The notes under the pieces were generated by a model that was not told the origin of the DNA, did not search any database, and saw only the letters and a program-made list of their open reading frames with translations. Shown here in pieces: positions 17,173-26,182 of a DNA stretch of 64,000 bases (position 1 is its first letter; each line of letters starts with the position of its first letter). The stretch is from an uncultured bacterium. GTDB taxonomy: Bacteria; Bipolaricaulota; Bipolaricaulia; UBA7950; UBA9294. The stretch is taken from positions 1 through 64,000 of the forward strand of contig CAIOGO010000013.1 of assembly GCA_903857865.1 (NCBI GenBank). The letters run 5' to 3'. The position numbers were made by a program, and so were the translations under genes.

Positions 17173-18771
17173 ATGAAGCGACTTGCTCTGGTCCTTGTGT
17201 CAGCCTCGTTGCTCGGCGCGGTGTGCTTCTTGGCAGGAGCAGCTGTGGCCACGGACAAGGGGGTGCTCTCTGCGACGACTGCCTCGAGCGGCAGCGCTTC
17301 GCTGACCTACGACCAGATCATGACTTGGGTCGCCCACTACCCCGGCCCCGATGAGCCGCAGTACGTCCCCGCGGACGGAGAGCAGATCTGGCTGACCGAT
17401 CTCGAAGGCCATGCCAGTATCTACGACAACGATTCGATCAGCATCAACTACGCTCCCGGCTACAACCGGGGACAGATCACGGGGATTGAGGTCTATCGGA
17501 ACGACGTCAAGATGCGCTTCTTGCCAGCGTTGTTTGACGTGCTCACGAACGAGCAGATGAGGACGTTCGACGGGAACCCCGATGAGAAGACACCCGCGAG
17601 TCGGCATGTGGACCACGCGATCTGGGGCTACACGTACAGGTTTGTGATCGTTGTCTCAGAGGAGAACGTCACGCTCAGCACTCGCGTGAGGAGCCCAGTT
17701 GCCGCTATCGAACCAGCCTACGCGAACATCGGATCCCAATGGGCCGTGCTCTTGATGTCGAATGAAGCCATCCTGCGCGGCCTCAAAGCGATCAAGAGCA
17801 TGGGGTTTGAGGGAGTTCAGTTCACCAACTCGTTCTACATGGCGTCGGATAGGACGAACGACATCTTCGCCCAGTACACCTACGATACGACGATACTCCC
17901 CTCCTGGTCGCGCACCATGACGGACAAGGAGGTCCTCTGGCTTCTGGCGCTCATCCGTCAGGCCGGTTTGAAGGCGGAACTACGTGTGGAACTCTGGATC
18001 ACGGAAGCGTACACGCGCACTCATCCCCAGGCTGCTCGGTGCTGCATCACTCCTCCGAGTTGGGACGCCTGGTTCGCTAACTACACGGCGCTCTGCGTTC
18101 ACATGGCGCAGCTTGCCGAGCAGGGGGAGTGCGCCATCTTCACACCGCTCGTGGAGTTGGGTGAGGCCGAGCGTCGCACGGACCGGGTGCTCCGCCTGCT
18201 CGATGCAGTAGCTGCAGTCTTCTCAGGTGAGATCTGCGTTTCGCAATGCACGGTCGCCGCTCTGCGAGATGTGTCCCTCGAACTCCCGAAGGCAGAGCTC
18301 TGGCGTCAGTTCGACGCCCGCCTTGGCTCGTTCTGGACGTGGTCCCGAAACGGGAGAAACCTCACGATCGGCATGGAGTGGTGGCCCGGCTTCGTCGATC
18401 TGGGAACCAGCGCAGACCAGCGCTTCTCTCTCATGCTCGAGCAGTTCGTGCGCTTCTTCGGGACCGTCGTCGAGTACTTCAAAACGCGGTACCCCGGCCA
18501 TGCGGTTCGCTTCAGCGAGCTCGGCAGCTTCGACTACGACGGCGCGACGGTGGCGGCTCGTCACCCTTCGACGGTGCGGTCCTGCGATCACCAGGAATTC
18601 GCCGATGCCTATGCGGCACTGCTCGCTGGCACCGCAGCGCTTGGCATCAGCGCGAACGTGTGGAGCCTCTGGCTCGAGTCTGGGCCGGATTGGCATTCGA
18701 CTAGCCACCAGTATCTCGACTGGACCCCCGCGCTTGCGGTGGTGGAATCGATTGTCGGCCAAGCACCCTGA
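17173..18771 (+). CDS. Secreted GH113-like glycoside hydrolase without the shared Ig-like module
   Basis: A 532-residue exported protein with signal peptide (1-27). Its N-terminal ~150 residues (from SLTYDQIMTWVAHYP) are unlike those of the neighbours, and it has no C-terminal carbohydrate-binding module. The barrel (about 190-520) keeps a full catalytic pair: E328 in FTPLVELGEAE and E449 in VRFSELGSFDYDG, the latter matching the GH113 nucleophile block. It stands alone between two promoters. It could be the plain catalytic member of the array. Substrate unknown; mannan would be the family expectation. Confidence 0.72.
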   Translation: MKRLALVLVSASLLGAVCFLAGAAVATDKGVLSATTASSGSASLTYDQIMTWVAHYPGPDEPQYVPADGEQIWLTDLEGHASIYDNDSISINYAPGYNRGQITGIEVYRNDVKMRFLPALFDVLTNEQMRTFDGNPDEKTPASRHVDHAIWGYTYRFVIVVSEENVTLSTRVRSPVAAIEPAYANIGSQWAVLLMSNEAILRGLKAIKSMGFEGVQFTNSFYMASDRTNDIFAQYTYDTTILPSWSRTMTDKEVLWLLALIRQAGLKAELRVELWITEAYTRTHPQAARCCITPPSWDAWFANYTALCVHMAQLAEQGECAIFTPLVELGEAERRTDRVLRLLDAVAAVFSGEICVSQCTVAALRDVSLELPKAELWRQFDARLGSFWTWSRNGRNLTIGMEWWPGFVDLGTSADQRFSLMLEQFVRFFGTVVEYFKTRYPGHAVRFSELGSFDYDGATVAARHPSTVRSCDHQEFADAYAALLAGTAALGISANVWSLWLESGPDWHSTSHQYLDWTPALAVVESIVGQAP

Positions 18772-19054
18772 CTGAACGCAAGGCCGAACCGGCGCCGCCG
18801 CTTCTCCTGCCGGGGAGGACACCGCGATAGCTGTCACCAATCCGCTACAGTCACGCGCGTTCCACGATCAGTCCCCCAGACTCCACAGCACACGATAATC
18901 GCGTAGGCATGATCACTCCGCAGTTTCCAGATCGGTCCCCTAGGCTCTGACGACATATACCCAATGGCCCATTCCGCTTGGAGGAAACGCTCCTGGACCC
19001 CACTTCACGAGCCTCTCCGCCTACCCTATGATCTCCTCCAAGGAGGGGTGGTGG
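18772..19054 (+). promoter_or_regulatory. Intergenic region with paired degenerate motif and array promoter (copy 5)
   Basis: The core promoter is TTCACG (19004-19009), 17-bp spacer, TATGAT (19027-19032), CTCCTCCAAGGAGG and the ATG at 19055, again 51 bp from the -35 start. Two degenerate motif copies start near 18859 and 18923, 64 bp apart, matching the pair upstream of the gene at 8119. No coding sequence is visible in this stretch. Confidence 0.6.
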
Positions 19055-21469
19055 ATGAAGAGGCTGGTTGTGGTCGTTCTGGTGGTGGGCCTGGCTGCGG
19101 CCGTTCTGTGTCTCGGTAGCACTGAGTCACTGACCAATCACAGCGGGAAGACAGCGTCGGGCGTGGTGCTGGCCTTCTCCGAGTCGGTGCGCATCACGAG
19201 CTACGATCAGGCCGTCTTCCCAAACCAGGAGCCGACCGGCCGCGCCGAGAGGTTCACGTTCAGCGGCGGAGAACTGCCGAACGGCGGGCGCTTCAGGGTG
19301 ACGTGGACGCCGAGCAGCGCCGAGATCACGAGCAGCGAATGGATTGCGACGACGACAGCAGCAGCGGCAGGACCAATGGGGTTCCCGACAACCACTGCCA
19401 CTCCCGTCGTCGCCGGCAGCATCCTCAATCCCGCGTACTTCGCTCACGCGGCGTACGTCATGCAGGGCGTCAGCGACCGTGACAAGGCCTTCGCGCTCCC
19501 GCTAAGAGGCGTCGCCGAACTGGCCTTCCTGCCGACCGTCACCGGCATCGACCCAGCGAGCGTGACTTGGAGCTTTCAGATCAGCCATCCCGAAGGCATC
19601 GGCGCCGAGATCGCCGACGACACGCTCTACATCTGGGGCAACAACGCCGCGTGGGCGGGATACGGCGCGGTCACTCTGACTGCGACTGCAGGAGATGTCT
19701 CAGGCTCCGTCACCATTCCCGTGACGGCCTTTCGCGCAGACAGAACACTCGTGAGTCCTACCGGCATCACGGAGTATTTCGTGCCATGGGATCCCCAGCT
19801 CGACGTCAATCGGATCGGGTCTGTTCGCGAGCATGCCGCCAAGTACGGGAAGTCCGATGTTGGGCTTCTAGACGCTGCCGTCAACTTCTCGAGCTGGGTA
19901 CGTGCTACAAGAGAGAACGACGTGCACTTCTCGTTCTACTGGTCGAACGCGATGTCTACCGATGGGTGGTGGAGCCAACGGAACCAGCTCGCGCTCGTCG
20001 ATGTCTTTCTCGAAGAGGCACGGGCTACGGGGATCACCCGCATATTCTTCGAGAATCCGTTCTATGTCGATGGTTTCGGGGGCTCATCCCTGTACAGGGT
20101 GTACGATCACTTTGCTCCCGGAGTGAGCAAGACGCCGGATGAGGAAGCCTACCTGATCAACGAAGCGCATCGACTCGGAATCAAAGCTGTCCCGATCGTC
20201 TTTGTGACGATTGAGTTGGGCACGACGGGAGACAGCACATGGCACGAGCTGCATGAGCTCCAGCCGGTGGACCCGTCAGGCCTTTGGCGGTCTCTGAGCG
20301 CGGTTGTTGGTGACGAGGCGCGCCTCTGGCGCGACGCCGGGGCTGATGCGGCGGGTTTGATGAATCTGCACCTGATCCTTCCCAGCACAGCCACAAACGC
20401 ACGAGCCATCGACGGCCAGCTCACCGATCTTCTAGCTGCGCTCGGCGCAGCCTACGGAGGACCGACTGTGTATCTCGGCGGGTTCCCAGGGCAGGTCTGG
20501 GGAGGAGTACCCATAGCGGATCGGCAGTTCTGGCCCGCTGCAGACTACATCTCGCTAAGCACATCGAGCCCTACGGAACCTCTGACGCGGTACGACCATC
20601 CAAGCATTGGCCAGCTGGTGTCAGGATGGGACGAGTGGATCCAGCGATACCTCGACCCGTTCGTGGCTCGCTACCGCAGGCCGTTCATCCCGCACGAGAA
20701 CGGATGCTTCAGCCTGCGGGGGGCTGAGAATTGGCGAGGGTACTTCTACCAGCGCGCGGAAGCTGTGACAACTCCAATCGACCTCAACGCGCAAGCGAAC
20801 CTCTACAGTGCCTTCCTCCAGGCCTTTGCCGATGTGGACAGCTACATGGGACCTTCATTCTTCTGGTACCACTTTCTTGACCTCCCCGTGAACGGTGGCC
20901 GAAATGACCGCGACATGTCGCCTCGCCTGAAGCCCGCCGAGCAAGTGATGCGTACGTGGTGGCTCGGCGATGTACCTCGGCCCATCGTTGATGTCTCAGA
21001 CGGTGTCTCAGACGAGTGGCCCGGCACAGCACTCACGGCTCGCGACCCGATGGCGGACCAGACTGGAACCGGGGATGATCTTCTATCACTTCGAGCTCTT
21101 GAGGATGATTCCTACATCTACCTCGCTCTCGAGTACGCCAAGTCCCCAGCAGGTGGACTGGCAATCTGGGTGGACACGACGGGTGACCGCGTTCCGGAGT
21201 ACCACATCGGGATCGACGATTCCGGTGTGTGGGACGGGGTGAGGCGCTGGGTAGGCTATGTCCGACGGTCTGCGAACTGGCAATTCCAGGAGTGCATCGG
21301 AGTCCTGGATGTCGCCGTGACAGGGACACTCATCGAAGCACGGCTGCACAAGCGCTTCCTCGATGGCGACGAACGCCGCAAGTCCATCTACGTTGCTGAC
21401 CACAACGCAGACTGGTCGGGGCTCGACGACGAGATCCCAGGCTGGTTTGCCGTGCCGCTTGCGAACTAG
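19055..21469 (+). CDS. Secreted mosaic GH113-like protein carrying both shared N-terminal modules
   Basis: An 804-residue protein that joins the two N-terminal types of the array. Residues 1-100 are the SESLTNHSGKTASG module of the GH53-like genes. Residues about 110-225 are the Ig-like module of the GH113-like genes (FPTTTATPVVAGSILNP onward). A GH113-like barrel (about 260-620) and a CBM9-like module (from about 640, DGVSDEWPGTAL) follow. The nucleophile-type Glu is E548 (IPHENGCF). The acid/base position is L438 in LMNLHL, so the enzyme is probably inactive or noncanonical. The first 117 bases match the gene at 15579 exactly. It closes the array. Confidence 0.78.
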   Translation: MKRLVVVVLVVGLAAAVLCLGSTESLTNHSGKTASGVVLAFSESVRITSYDQAVFPNQEPTGRAERFTFSGGELPNGGRFRVTWTPSSAEITSSEWIATTTAAAAGPMGFPTTTATPVVAGSILNPAYFAHAAYVMQGVSDRDKAFALPLRGVAELAFLPTVTGIDPASVTWSFQISHPEGIGAEIADDTLYIWGNNAAWAGYGAVTLTATAGDVSGSVTIPVTAFRADRTLVSPTGITEYFVPWDPQLDVNRIGSVREHAAKYGKSDVGLLDAAVNFSSWVRATRENDVHFSFYWSNAMSTDGWWSQRNQLALVDVFLEEARATGITRIFFENPFYVDGFGGSSLYRVYDHFAPGVSKTPDEEAYLINEAHRLGIKAVPIVFVTIELGTTGDSTWHELHELQPVDPSGLWRSLSAVVGDEARLWRDAGADAAGLMNLHLILPSTATNARAIDGQLTDLLAALGAAYGGPTVYLGGFPGQVWGGVPIADRQFWPAADYISLSTSSPTEPLTRYDHPSIGQLVSGWDEWIQRYLDPFVARYRRPFIPHENGCFSLRGAENWRGYFYQRAEAVTTPIDLNAQANLYSAFLQAFADVDSYMGPSFFWYHFLDLPVNGGRNDRDMSPRLKPAEQVMRTWWLGDVPRPIVDVSDGVSDEWPGTALTARDPMADQTGTGDDLLSLRALEDDSYIYLALEYAKSPAGGLAIWVDTTGDRVPEYHIGIDDSGVWDGVRRWVGYVRRSANWQFQECIGVLDVAVTGTLIEARLHKRFLDGDERRKSIYVADHNADWSGLDDEIPGWFAVPLAN

Positions 21470-21755
21470 AAGCTGGCTCGTCCGAGGCTCCCCATAGGGC
21501 GAGCTTCTTCGTCACAATTCGATCCAGAACAGGGCCTGACGCATCGGGTTCCCCGCATGTGGGCGTCAGGGGCCGGTTCTGGACGTGTTTCACCGCCGCT
21601 AGCCGATTCACGACGCCGAGAGCGTCGCGATCTCTTCCAGCAAGCGGTGCGGTAGAGTCCCAAGATCGGCCTCCACTCCCGGAGTGGTCGGCGGAGAGCA
21701 CGGCGCCCATCGATCCGCCTTTGATGGACGTCGCAGCGGATTCCGAGTGAGGCCT

Positions 21756-23546
21756 TCACGGCGTGCGCAGCCGTGCAGCGATGAACTCGTCGACAAGCTC
21801 CTCGAGGATGGGGAGAGGGACGGAACCGTAGGCGAGCACGGCCGCGTGGAATTGGGCGAGATCGAAGGCGGGGCCGAGCGCCCGGCGCGCTCGGTCGCGC
21901 AGTTCGAGGATCTTGACGAGGCCCACCGTGTACGCCACGGCCTGACCTGGCGTGACGATGTACCGCTCCACCTCGTCGCGCACGGTGTCCTCCGCCAGTC
22001 CCGTCGTCTCCATCATGTAGTTCACCGCCTGCTCGAAGGTCCATCGCCTCGCGTGGATTCCCGTGTCGACGACGAGACGTGCCGCGCGGAAGAGCTCCTC
22101 CTGGAGGCGGCCGAGATTCCCGTAGGGGTCATTTCTGTACGCGCCCAGTTCCCAGGCAAGCCGCTCCGCGTACAGCGCCCAGCCTTCGGAGAAGGCCGAG
22201 GACGCGACGCCGCCAAGGAACTCAGGCAGGTCGGCCTCCTGTGCCGTGGCGGCCTGTAGGAAGTGGCCGGGGATCGTCTCGTGGTACACGAGCGAGCGAA
22301 GCGAGTAGGCGGGACGCACTTGGTCGACGGGTGCGTAGAACACGGCGGGTCGGGAGCCATCCTCCGGACCCTCAAGGAAGTAGGCAATGCTGTTGCCGGC
22401 CTCGACGACGAGGCTCTGGCTCGGCCACTGCGCGAAGTCCGGGCGGGCCATCGTCGTTGCGTTCTCGATCAAACCGCGGCACGCTGCCAGCAGTTCGCGG
22501 CCCGACACTTCGCCCGACGCCGCGCGAAGCTGCGCAAAGAGATTAGCAAGCGACAACGTGGGGTCGAAGCCGACGCTTGCGGCCGCAGCGCGGATCTCCG
22601 CCTGAATGCGTTCGACCTCCCTACGCCCCATGTCGTAGATCTCGTCCGCGGTCAGGTCAGTCGTCGTGTAGGTCTTGAGCAAGTACGCGTAGTAGGCCTC
22701 GCCGTTTGACTGCTTCCAGGCGCCGGCATCGTCGGTCGCGCGTGCCGCCATGGCGCGCACGGACGACGCCAGCTCAACGAAGGCAGGTTGCACAACCTCG
22801 ACGAGGAGGCGCCGCGCCTCGACGAGCAGTGTCTCCCGCGCGCCCGGCTCGACGTCGGACATCGCGCGGACGGCGTCGGCGAAGGTCATGTACAGCGTTG
22901 CTTCTTGGGCCGGTGCTCCTCCGATAGCCTCGATCTCGTCGGCCGCCCTCTCGAGCAGGAAGCGCGGCGGGAGTGCGTCGATCGACTCGCTGTCGAGGAG
23001 CCGGGCGAGGAGTTCGTCGAAGCGTGCGGGGATCTGCGACAGGCGGGCGAGGTAGTCCTCGGCATCCGCCCGTGTCTTGAGCGGGTGGATTGACGTCATG
23101 AACCAGACGAGATGCTGCGGGGTGCTCGTCATGTAGGTGCTCACGAGGTACGCGTTGCGCTGGAACGGGCGGGCGGCGACGGCGTCGCGAAGCCACCACG
23201 CGAAGATCTCGATCGCCCGCCGGTCGCGCTCGCTCTCCTGCGCCGGGTTGGAGTTCTCGATCCGCTCGAGGGCGCGCTCGATCGGAATATAGGATTTGCC
23301 CGTCGCGTCGAGGACGAGCGAATCGAGCGCGTCGTTGCGGACCCCAAGCTTCTGGGACAGGCCGCGAGTCGTGATCGTCTCGGGCGACTGGCGGACGAGG
23401 TCGGCGGCGACTCCGTTCAGGTACTCGACGAGCGACGGATTGGCGGCACCGGCGGGGTAGCGATTCGCCATCCGGGGGCCGGAGGCGACGACGCCCGCGA
23501 CAATAATGAGTGCCCATGCGCACAGGGCGACGATGCGGCGCGCCAC
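21756..23546 (-). CDS. DUF885-family metallopeptidase-like protein, exported
   Basis: A 596-residue protein with an N-terminal hydrophobic segment (about 5-22) that would export or anchor it. It matches the DUF885 family: the zinc-site-like VYHETIPGHFLQ (an HExxxGH variant), a downstream SEGWALYAERLAWELG glutamate block, then a basic ARRWTFEQAVNYMMETT region. These are the conserved landmarks of that family, thought to be metal-dependent peptidases or carboxypeptidases. It is separated from the secreted array by a 286-bp gap containing only short palindromes. Substrate not inferable. Confidence 0.86.
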   Translation of the reverse strand: MARRIVALCAWALIIVAGVVASGPRMANRYPAGAANPSLVEYLNGVAADLVRQSPETITTRGLSQKLGVRNDALDSLVLDATGKSYIPIERALERIENSNPAQESERDRRAIEIFAWWLRDAVAARPFQRNAYLVSTYMTSTPQHLVWFMTSIHPLKTRADAEDYLARLSQIPARFDELLARLLDSESIDALPPRFLLERAADEIEAIGGAPAQEATLYMTFADAVRAMSDVEPGARETLLVEARRLLVEVVQPAFVELASSVRAMAARATDDAGAWKQSNGEAYYAYLLKTYTTTDLTADEIYDMGRREVERIQAEIRAAAASVGFDPTLSLANLFAQLRAASGEVSGRELLAACRGLIENATTMARPDFAQWPSQSLVVEAGNSIAYFLEGPEDGSRPAVFYAPVDQVRPAYSLRSLVYHETIPGHFLQAATAQEADLPEFLGGVASSAFSEGWALYAERLAWELGAYRNDPYGNLGRLQEELFRAARLVVDTGIHARRWTFEQAVNYMMETTGLAEDTVRDEVERYIVTPGQAVAYTVGLVKILELRDRARRALGPAFDLAQFHAAVLAYGSVPLPILEELVDEFIAARLRTP

Positions 23547-23693
23547 GCCGTCTCCTTTCCTTCCGCGGGTTGCCCACGATTCTTCTCGTGTGACGCGGCG
23601 AACCGCGAAGGCCTGTCAGTATGCCTCAGAGGGAGGAACTCGACACGACTCGGGGCGCCGTGCCTCCAGAGGATTGCGCACGATCCACGGCGG

Positions 23694-24623
23694 CTAGTGG
23701 CCGACGGTCACAGCGGTGCACCAGTCGGCGTGGCGCGGGCGTCGTCCGTGGACGGCATCGTCGAACTCCTTCGCGAGGCGGCGCGTGAGCGCTCCCGGGA
23801 CGCCGTCCCCGATAGGGCGGTGATCCACCTCAATCACCGGGGCGAGCTCCATCGCGGTGCCGCAGAGGACGACCTCGTCGGCCACATAGAGCTCGGAGCG
23901 CTCGACCGTTCGCTCGAGGACGTCGAGGCCGATGTCCCGCGCCAGCGTCAAGACAGTTCGTCGCGTGATCCCTTCGAGGATCCCGGCCGTCACGGGCGGC
24001 GTGACGAGTTGCCCGTCGCGCACGAGGAAGAGGTTCGACACCGTGCCCTCGGAGACGGCGCCGTCCTGAGTCAAGAGGATCGCCTCGTCGGCTCCGCCGA
24101 GAACCGCCTCGGACTTGGCGAGTGCAGCGTTGACGTAGCTTCCCGCGATCTTGCCACGGGGCGGGATCGCGTTGTCGCTCGTCCGCCGCCAGGACGAGAC
24201 GATCGCCCGGATGCCGTCCGCCGTGTTCGCGTAGCGCGAGAGAGGCGTGGCGAACATCGACAGCTCGCACGGACTGTCGTGAACGTGCGGGCCGAGCTCG
24301 GGCGCCGCTTTGTAGAGGAGAGGGCGGATGTACGCGTCGCCGCGGATTCCCTCCTTGGTCAGGAGTTCGATCGCGCGCGCAGCGACCTCCTCGGGCGGTA
24401 TCGGCAGATCCATGAACAGGATGCGTCCGTTGCGCCGGAGGCGGTCGACGTGGTCGAAGAGTCGGAAGACAAGCAGTTCCTCTCGCTCGGGAACCCAGTA
24501 GGCGCGAATCCCCTCGAACACGGCGAGGCCGTAGTTGACGACGGCGGCCAGGATGCTGACCTTCGCTTCCTCGATCGGTCCGATCTTCCCGCGGAACAGC
24601 GCGTAGCGGCTCTCGATGAGCAT
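23694..24623 (-). CDS. ilvE: Branched-chain amino acid aminotransferase
   Basis: A 309-residue fold-type IV PLP enzyme converting branched-chain 2-oxo acids to Leu, Ile or Val with glutamate. Landmarks: NYGLAVFEGIRAYW near the N-terminus, the PLP lysine in GKIAGSYVNAALAKSEA, then GAVSEGTVSNLFLV and TAGILEGITRRTVL. Length is typical. It lies 18 bp downstream of a MocR-type regulator on the same strand and probably shares its transcript. That is unusual for ilvE and suggests regulation by PLP or amino-acid status. D-amino-acid transaminase and aminodeoxychorismate lyase are related, but the EGIRAY and EGTVSNLF blocks favour IlvE. Confidence 0.92.
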   Translation of the reverse strand: MLIESRYALFRGKIGPIEEAKVSILAAVVNYGLAVFEGIRAYWVPEREELLVFRLFDHVDRLRRNGRILFMDLPIPPEEVAARAIELLTKEGIRGDAYIRPLLYKAAPELGPHVHDSPCELSMFATPLSRYANTADGIRAIVSSWRRTSDNAIPPRGKIAGSYVNAALAKSEAVLGGADEAILLTQDGAVSEGTVSNLFLVRDGQLVTPPVTAGILEGITRRTVLTLARDIGLDVLERTVERSELYVADEVVLCGTAMELAPVIEVDHRPIGDGVPGALTRRLAKEFDDAVHGRRPRHADWCTAVTVGH

Positions 24624-24641
24624 GAGTCCTCCTCGGCTCTT

Positions 24642-26126
24642 CTAGACGACGAAACCCTCTGCGCGTACTTCTCGCCAGTCGCCGGAGTCCGGCTGGACTT
24701 GCTTCAGCGCGACGCCAAGTTTTCGAATGCCCGCGGCGATGGCGTCCGGAGGGTGGCAGGCGAAACAGAGACGAATGCGATCGTCGCCGCCGCCCTCGGC
24801 GTAGAACAGAGGGCCGACCATGAATCCAAGTCCGAGGTTGATCGACTCCTCGAGCAGGTGGCGGCTGTCAATGCCGCGGGGCAAGCGAGCCCAGATGAAG
24901 AGTCCCCCGTGAGGAACGTCGAACGAGATCCCCGGGCAGTACCGGCGCAGTGCGGCGGCCATGGCGTCACGACGCTCCTCGTAGATCGGACGGACGTGCT
25001 GGAGGTGCGCCTCCAGCAGCCCACGCTTGCAGAACTCGTACAGGGTGGCTTGAGTCAGGCTGTTGGTGAACAGGTCGATGAGGTTCCGCAGACCGCTCAG
25101 CCGGCGCACGAGATCGGCGGGAGCCACCAGCCAGCCGACGCGCAGTCCGGGGAAGACGGCCTTGGAGAAGGTGGACACGTAGATGACGAGTCCGTTCTCG
25201 TCGAGGGATCGCAACGATGGATAGTGCGGGCCGTCGTAACGCAGCGAGGAGTACGCGTCGTCTTCGACGATCGGCAGGCCGTGACGCGCGACCAGAGCGA
25301 GGAGACGGCGGCGCTTCTCGACCGTGAGGCTGCTTCCCGTCGGGTTGTGGTACGTGGGAATCACGTAGAGGAACTTGGGGCGCACGCGCTGGAGCGTGGT
25401 CTCCAACTCTTCGAGGTCGATCCCGTCCGGGCCGCTTGGCACCGAGACGATGCGGGCTCCCGCGGCACGGAAGGATCGAAGGGCTCCCGCGTACGTGGGC
25501 GACTCCACGAGCACGGCGTCCCCGGGGTCGATGAACGCCTGCGCGATGAGGTGCAGGCCCTGGGTCGAGCCGGACAGGACGAGGACGTTCTCCGGCGTAC
25601 TCTCGATGCGTTCGGCGATCCAGCTCCGCAGGGGCGGGTATCCGTCCACGGGGCACCACTGGAGAAGCCTCGGGCCCTGCTGTCGCAGAACTTCCCCGGC
25701 GATCTGCTGCAAAGGCTCGCCCGGGTAGAACTCCGGGGAGGGGAGCCCGCCGGCGAACGACAGGAGATCGGTCCGAGACAACATGCGCAGGACGTCGGCG
25801 TACTCGAGGTTCTGATCGCGCACCCGATCGGTGAGGAGGAGGTCCCAATTGGGAGTCGCCCGCGCTTCGGTCGACGACTTGGCGCGGACGAGAGTCCCCA
25901 TTCCGACGCGGCCCTCGATCCATCCCTCTCGCGTGAGTTGCTCGTAGGCGCGGACCACCGTGCTGCGACTGACTCCGAGGTCGCGGGCGAGATCCCGCGT
26001 GGTGGGCAAGTGGTCTGCGGGGTGGAAGTCGCCGCGCTCAAATCGACCTCGAAGGGAATCCGCGATTTGGACGTGGAGAGGCCTCTCGTTGTTGGTGACC
26101 CATTCGACGGCGATCGTCATGTTCAT
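24642..26126 (-). CDS. MocR/PdxR-type GntR regulator with aminotransferase domain
   Basis: A 494-residue protein with a GntR winged helix-turn-helix (about residues 14-85: LPTTRDLARDLGVSRSTVVRAYEQLTREGW). It is linked to a fold-type I aminotransferase domain (about 120-475). The PLP lysine lies in STFSKAVFPGLRVGW, and NPTGSSLTVEKRRRLL and VEDDAYSSLRYDG are the usual cofactor-contact blocks. MocR proteins use PLP or an amino acid as effector; known targets include vitamin B6 and GABA genes. Some such proteins are instead plain aminotransferases with a DNA-binding head. The start is preceded by a perfect 12-bp inverted repeat. Confidence 0.88.
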   Translation of the reverse strand: MNMTIAVEWVTNNERPLHVQIADSLRGRFERGDFHPADHLPTTRDLARDLGVSRSTVVRAYEQLTREGWIEGRVGMGTLVRAKSSTEARATPNWDLLLTDRVRDQNLEYADVLRMLSRTDLLSFAGGLPSPEFYPGEPLQQIAGEVLRQQGPRLLQWCPVDGYPPLRSWIAERIESTPENVLVLSGSTQGLHLIAQAFIDPGDAVLVESPTYAGALRSFRAAGARIVSVPSGPDGIDLEELETTLQRVRPKFLYVIPTYHNPTGSSLTVEKRRRLLALVARHGLPIVEDDAYSSLRYDGPHYPSLRSLDENGLVIYVSTFSKAVFPGLRVGWLVAPADLVRRLSGLRNLIDLFTNSLTQATLYEFCKRGLLEAHLQHVRPIYEERRDAMAAALRRYCPGISFDVPHGGLFIWARLPRGIDSRHLLEESINLGLGFMVGPLFYAEGGGDDRIRLCFACHPPDAIAAGIRKLGVALKQVQPDSGDWREVRAEGFVV

Positions 26127-26127
26127 C

Positions 26128-26182
26128 GCCTCCCATTGGTTCGTGCCAATGGGAGGCTAGATGGTCCGCTCCGGCTTGTCAA
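26128..26182 (-). promoter_or_regulatory. Promoter with perfect 12-bp inverted-repeat operator before the MocR-type gene
   Basis: GCCTCCCATTGG (26128-26139) and CCAATGGGAGGC (26146-26157) form a perfect palindrome with a 6-nt centre, ending 1 bp before the start codon. On the reverse strand a TTGACA -35 box (26182-26177) is followed by a 17-bp spacer and TAGCCT (26159-26154), so the palindrome covers -10 and transcription start. A further CATTGG half-site lies at 26186-26191. Autorepression is likely. The right position for sequestering the GGGAGG ribosome site in an RNA hairpin exists only if transcription starts further upstream. Confidence 0.75.
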
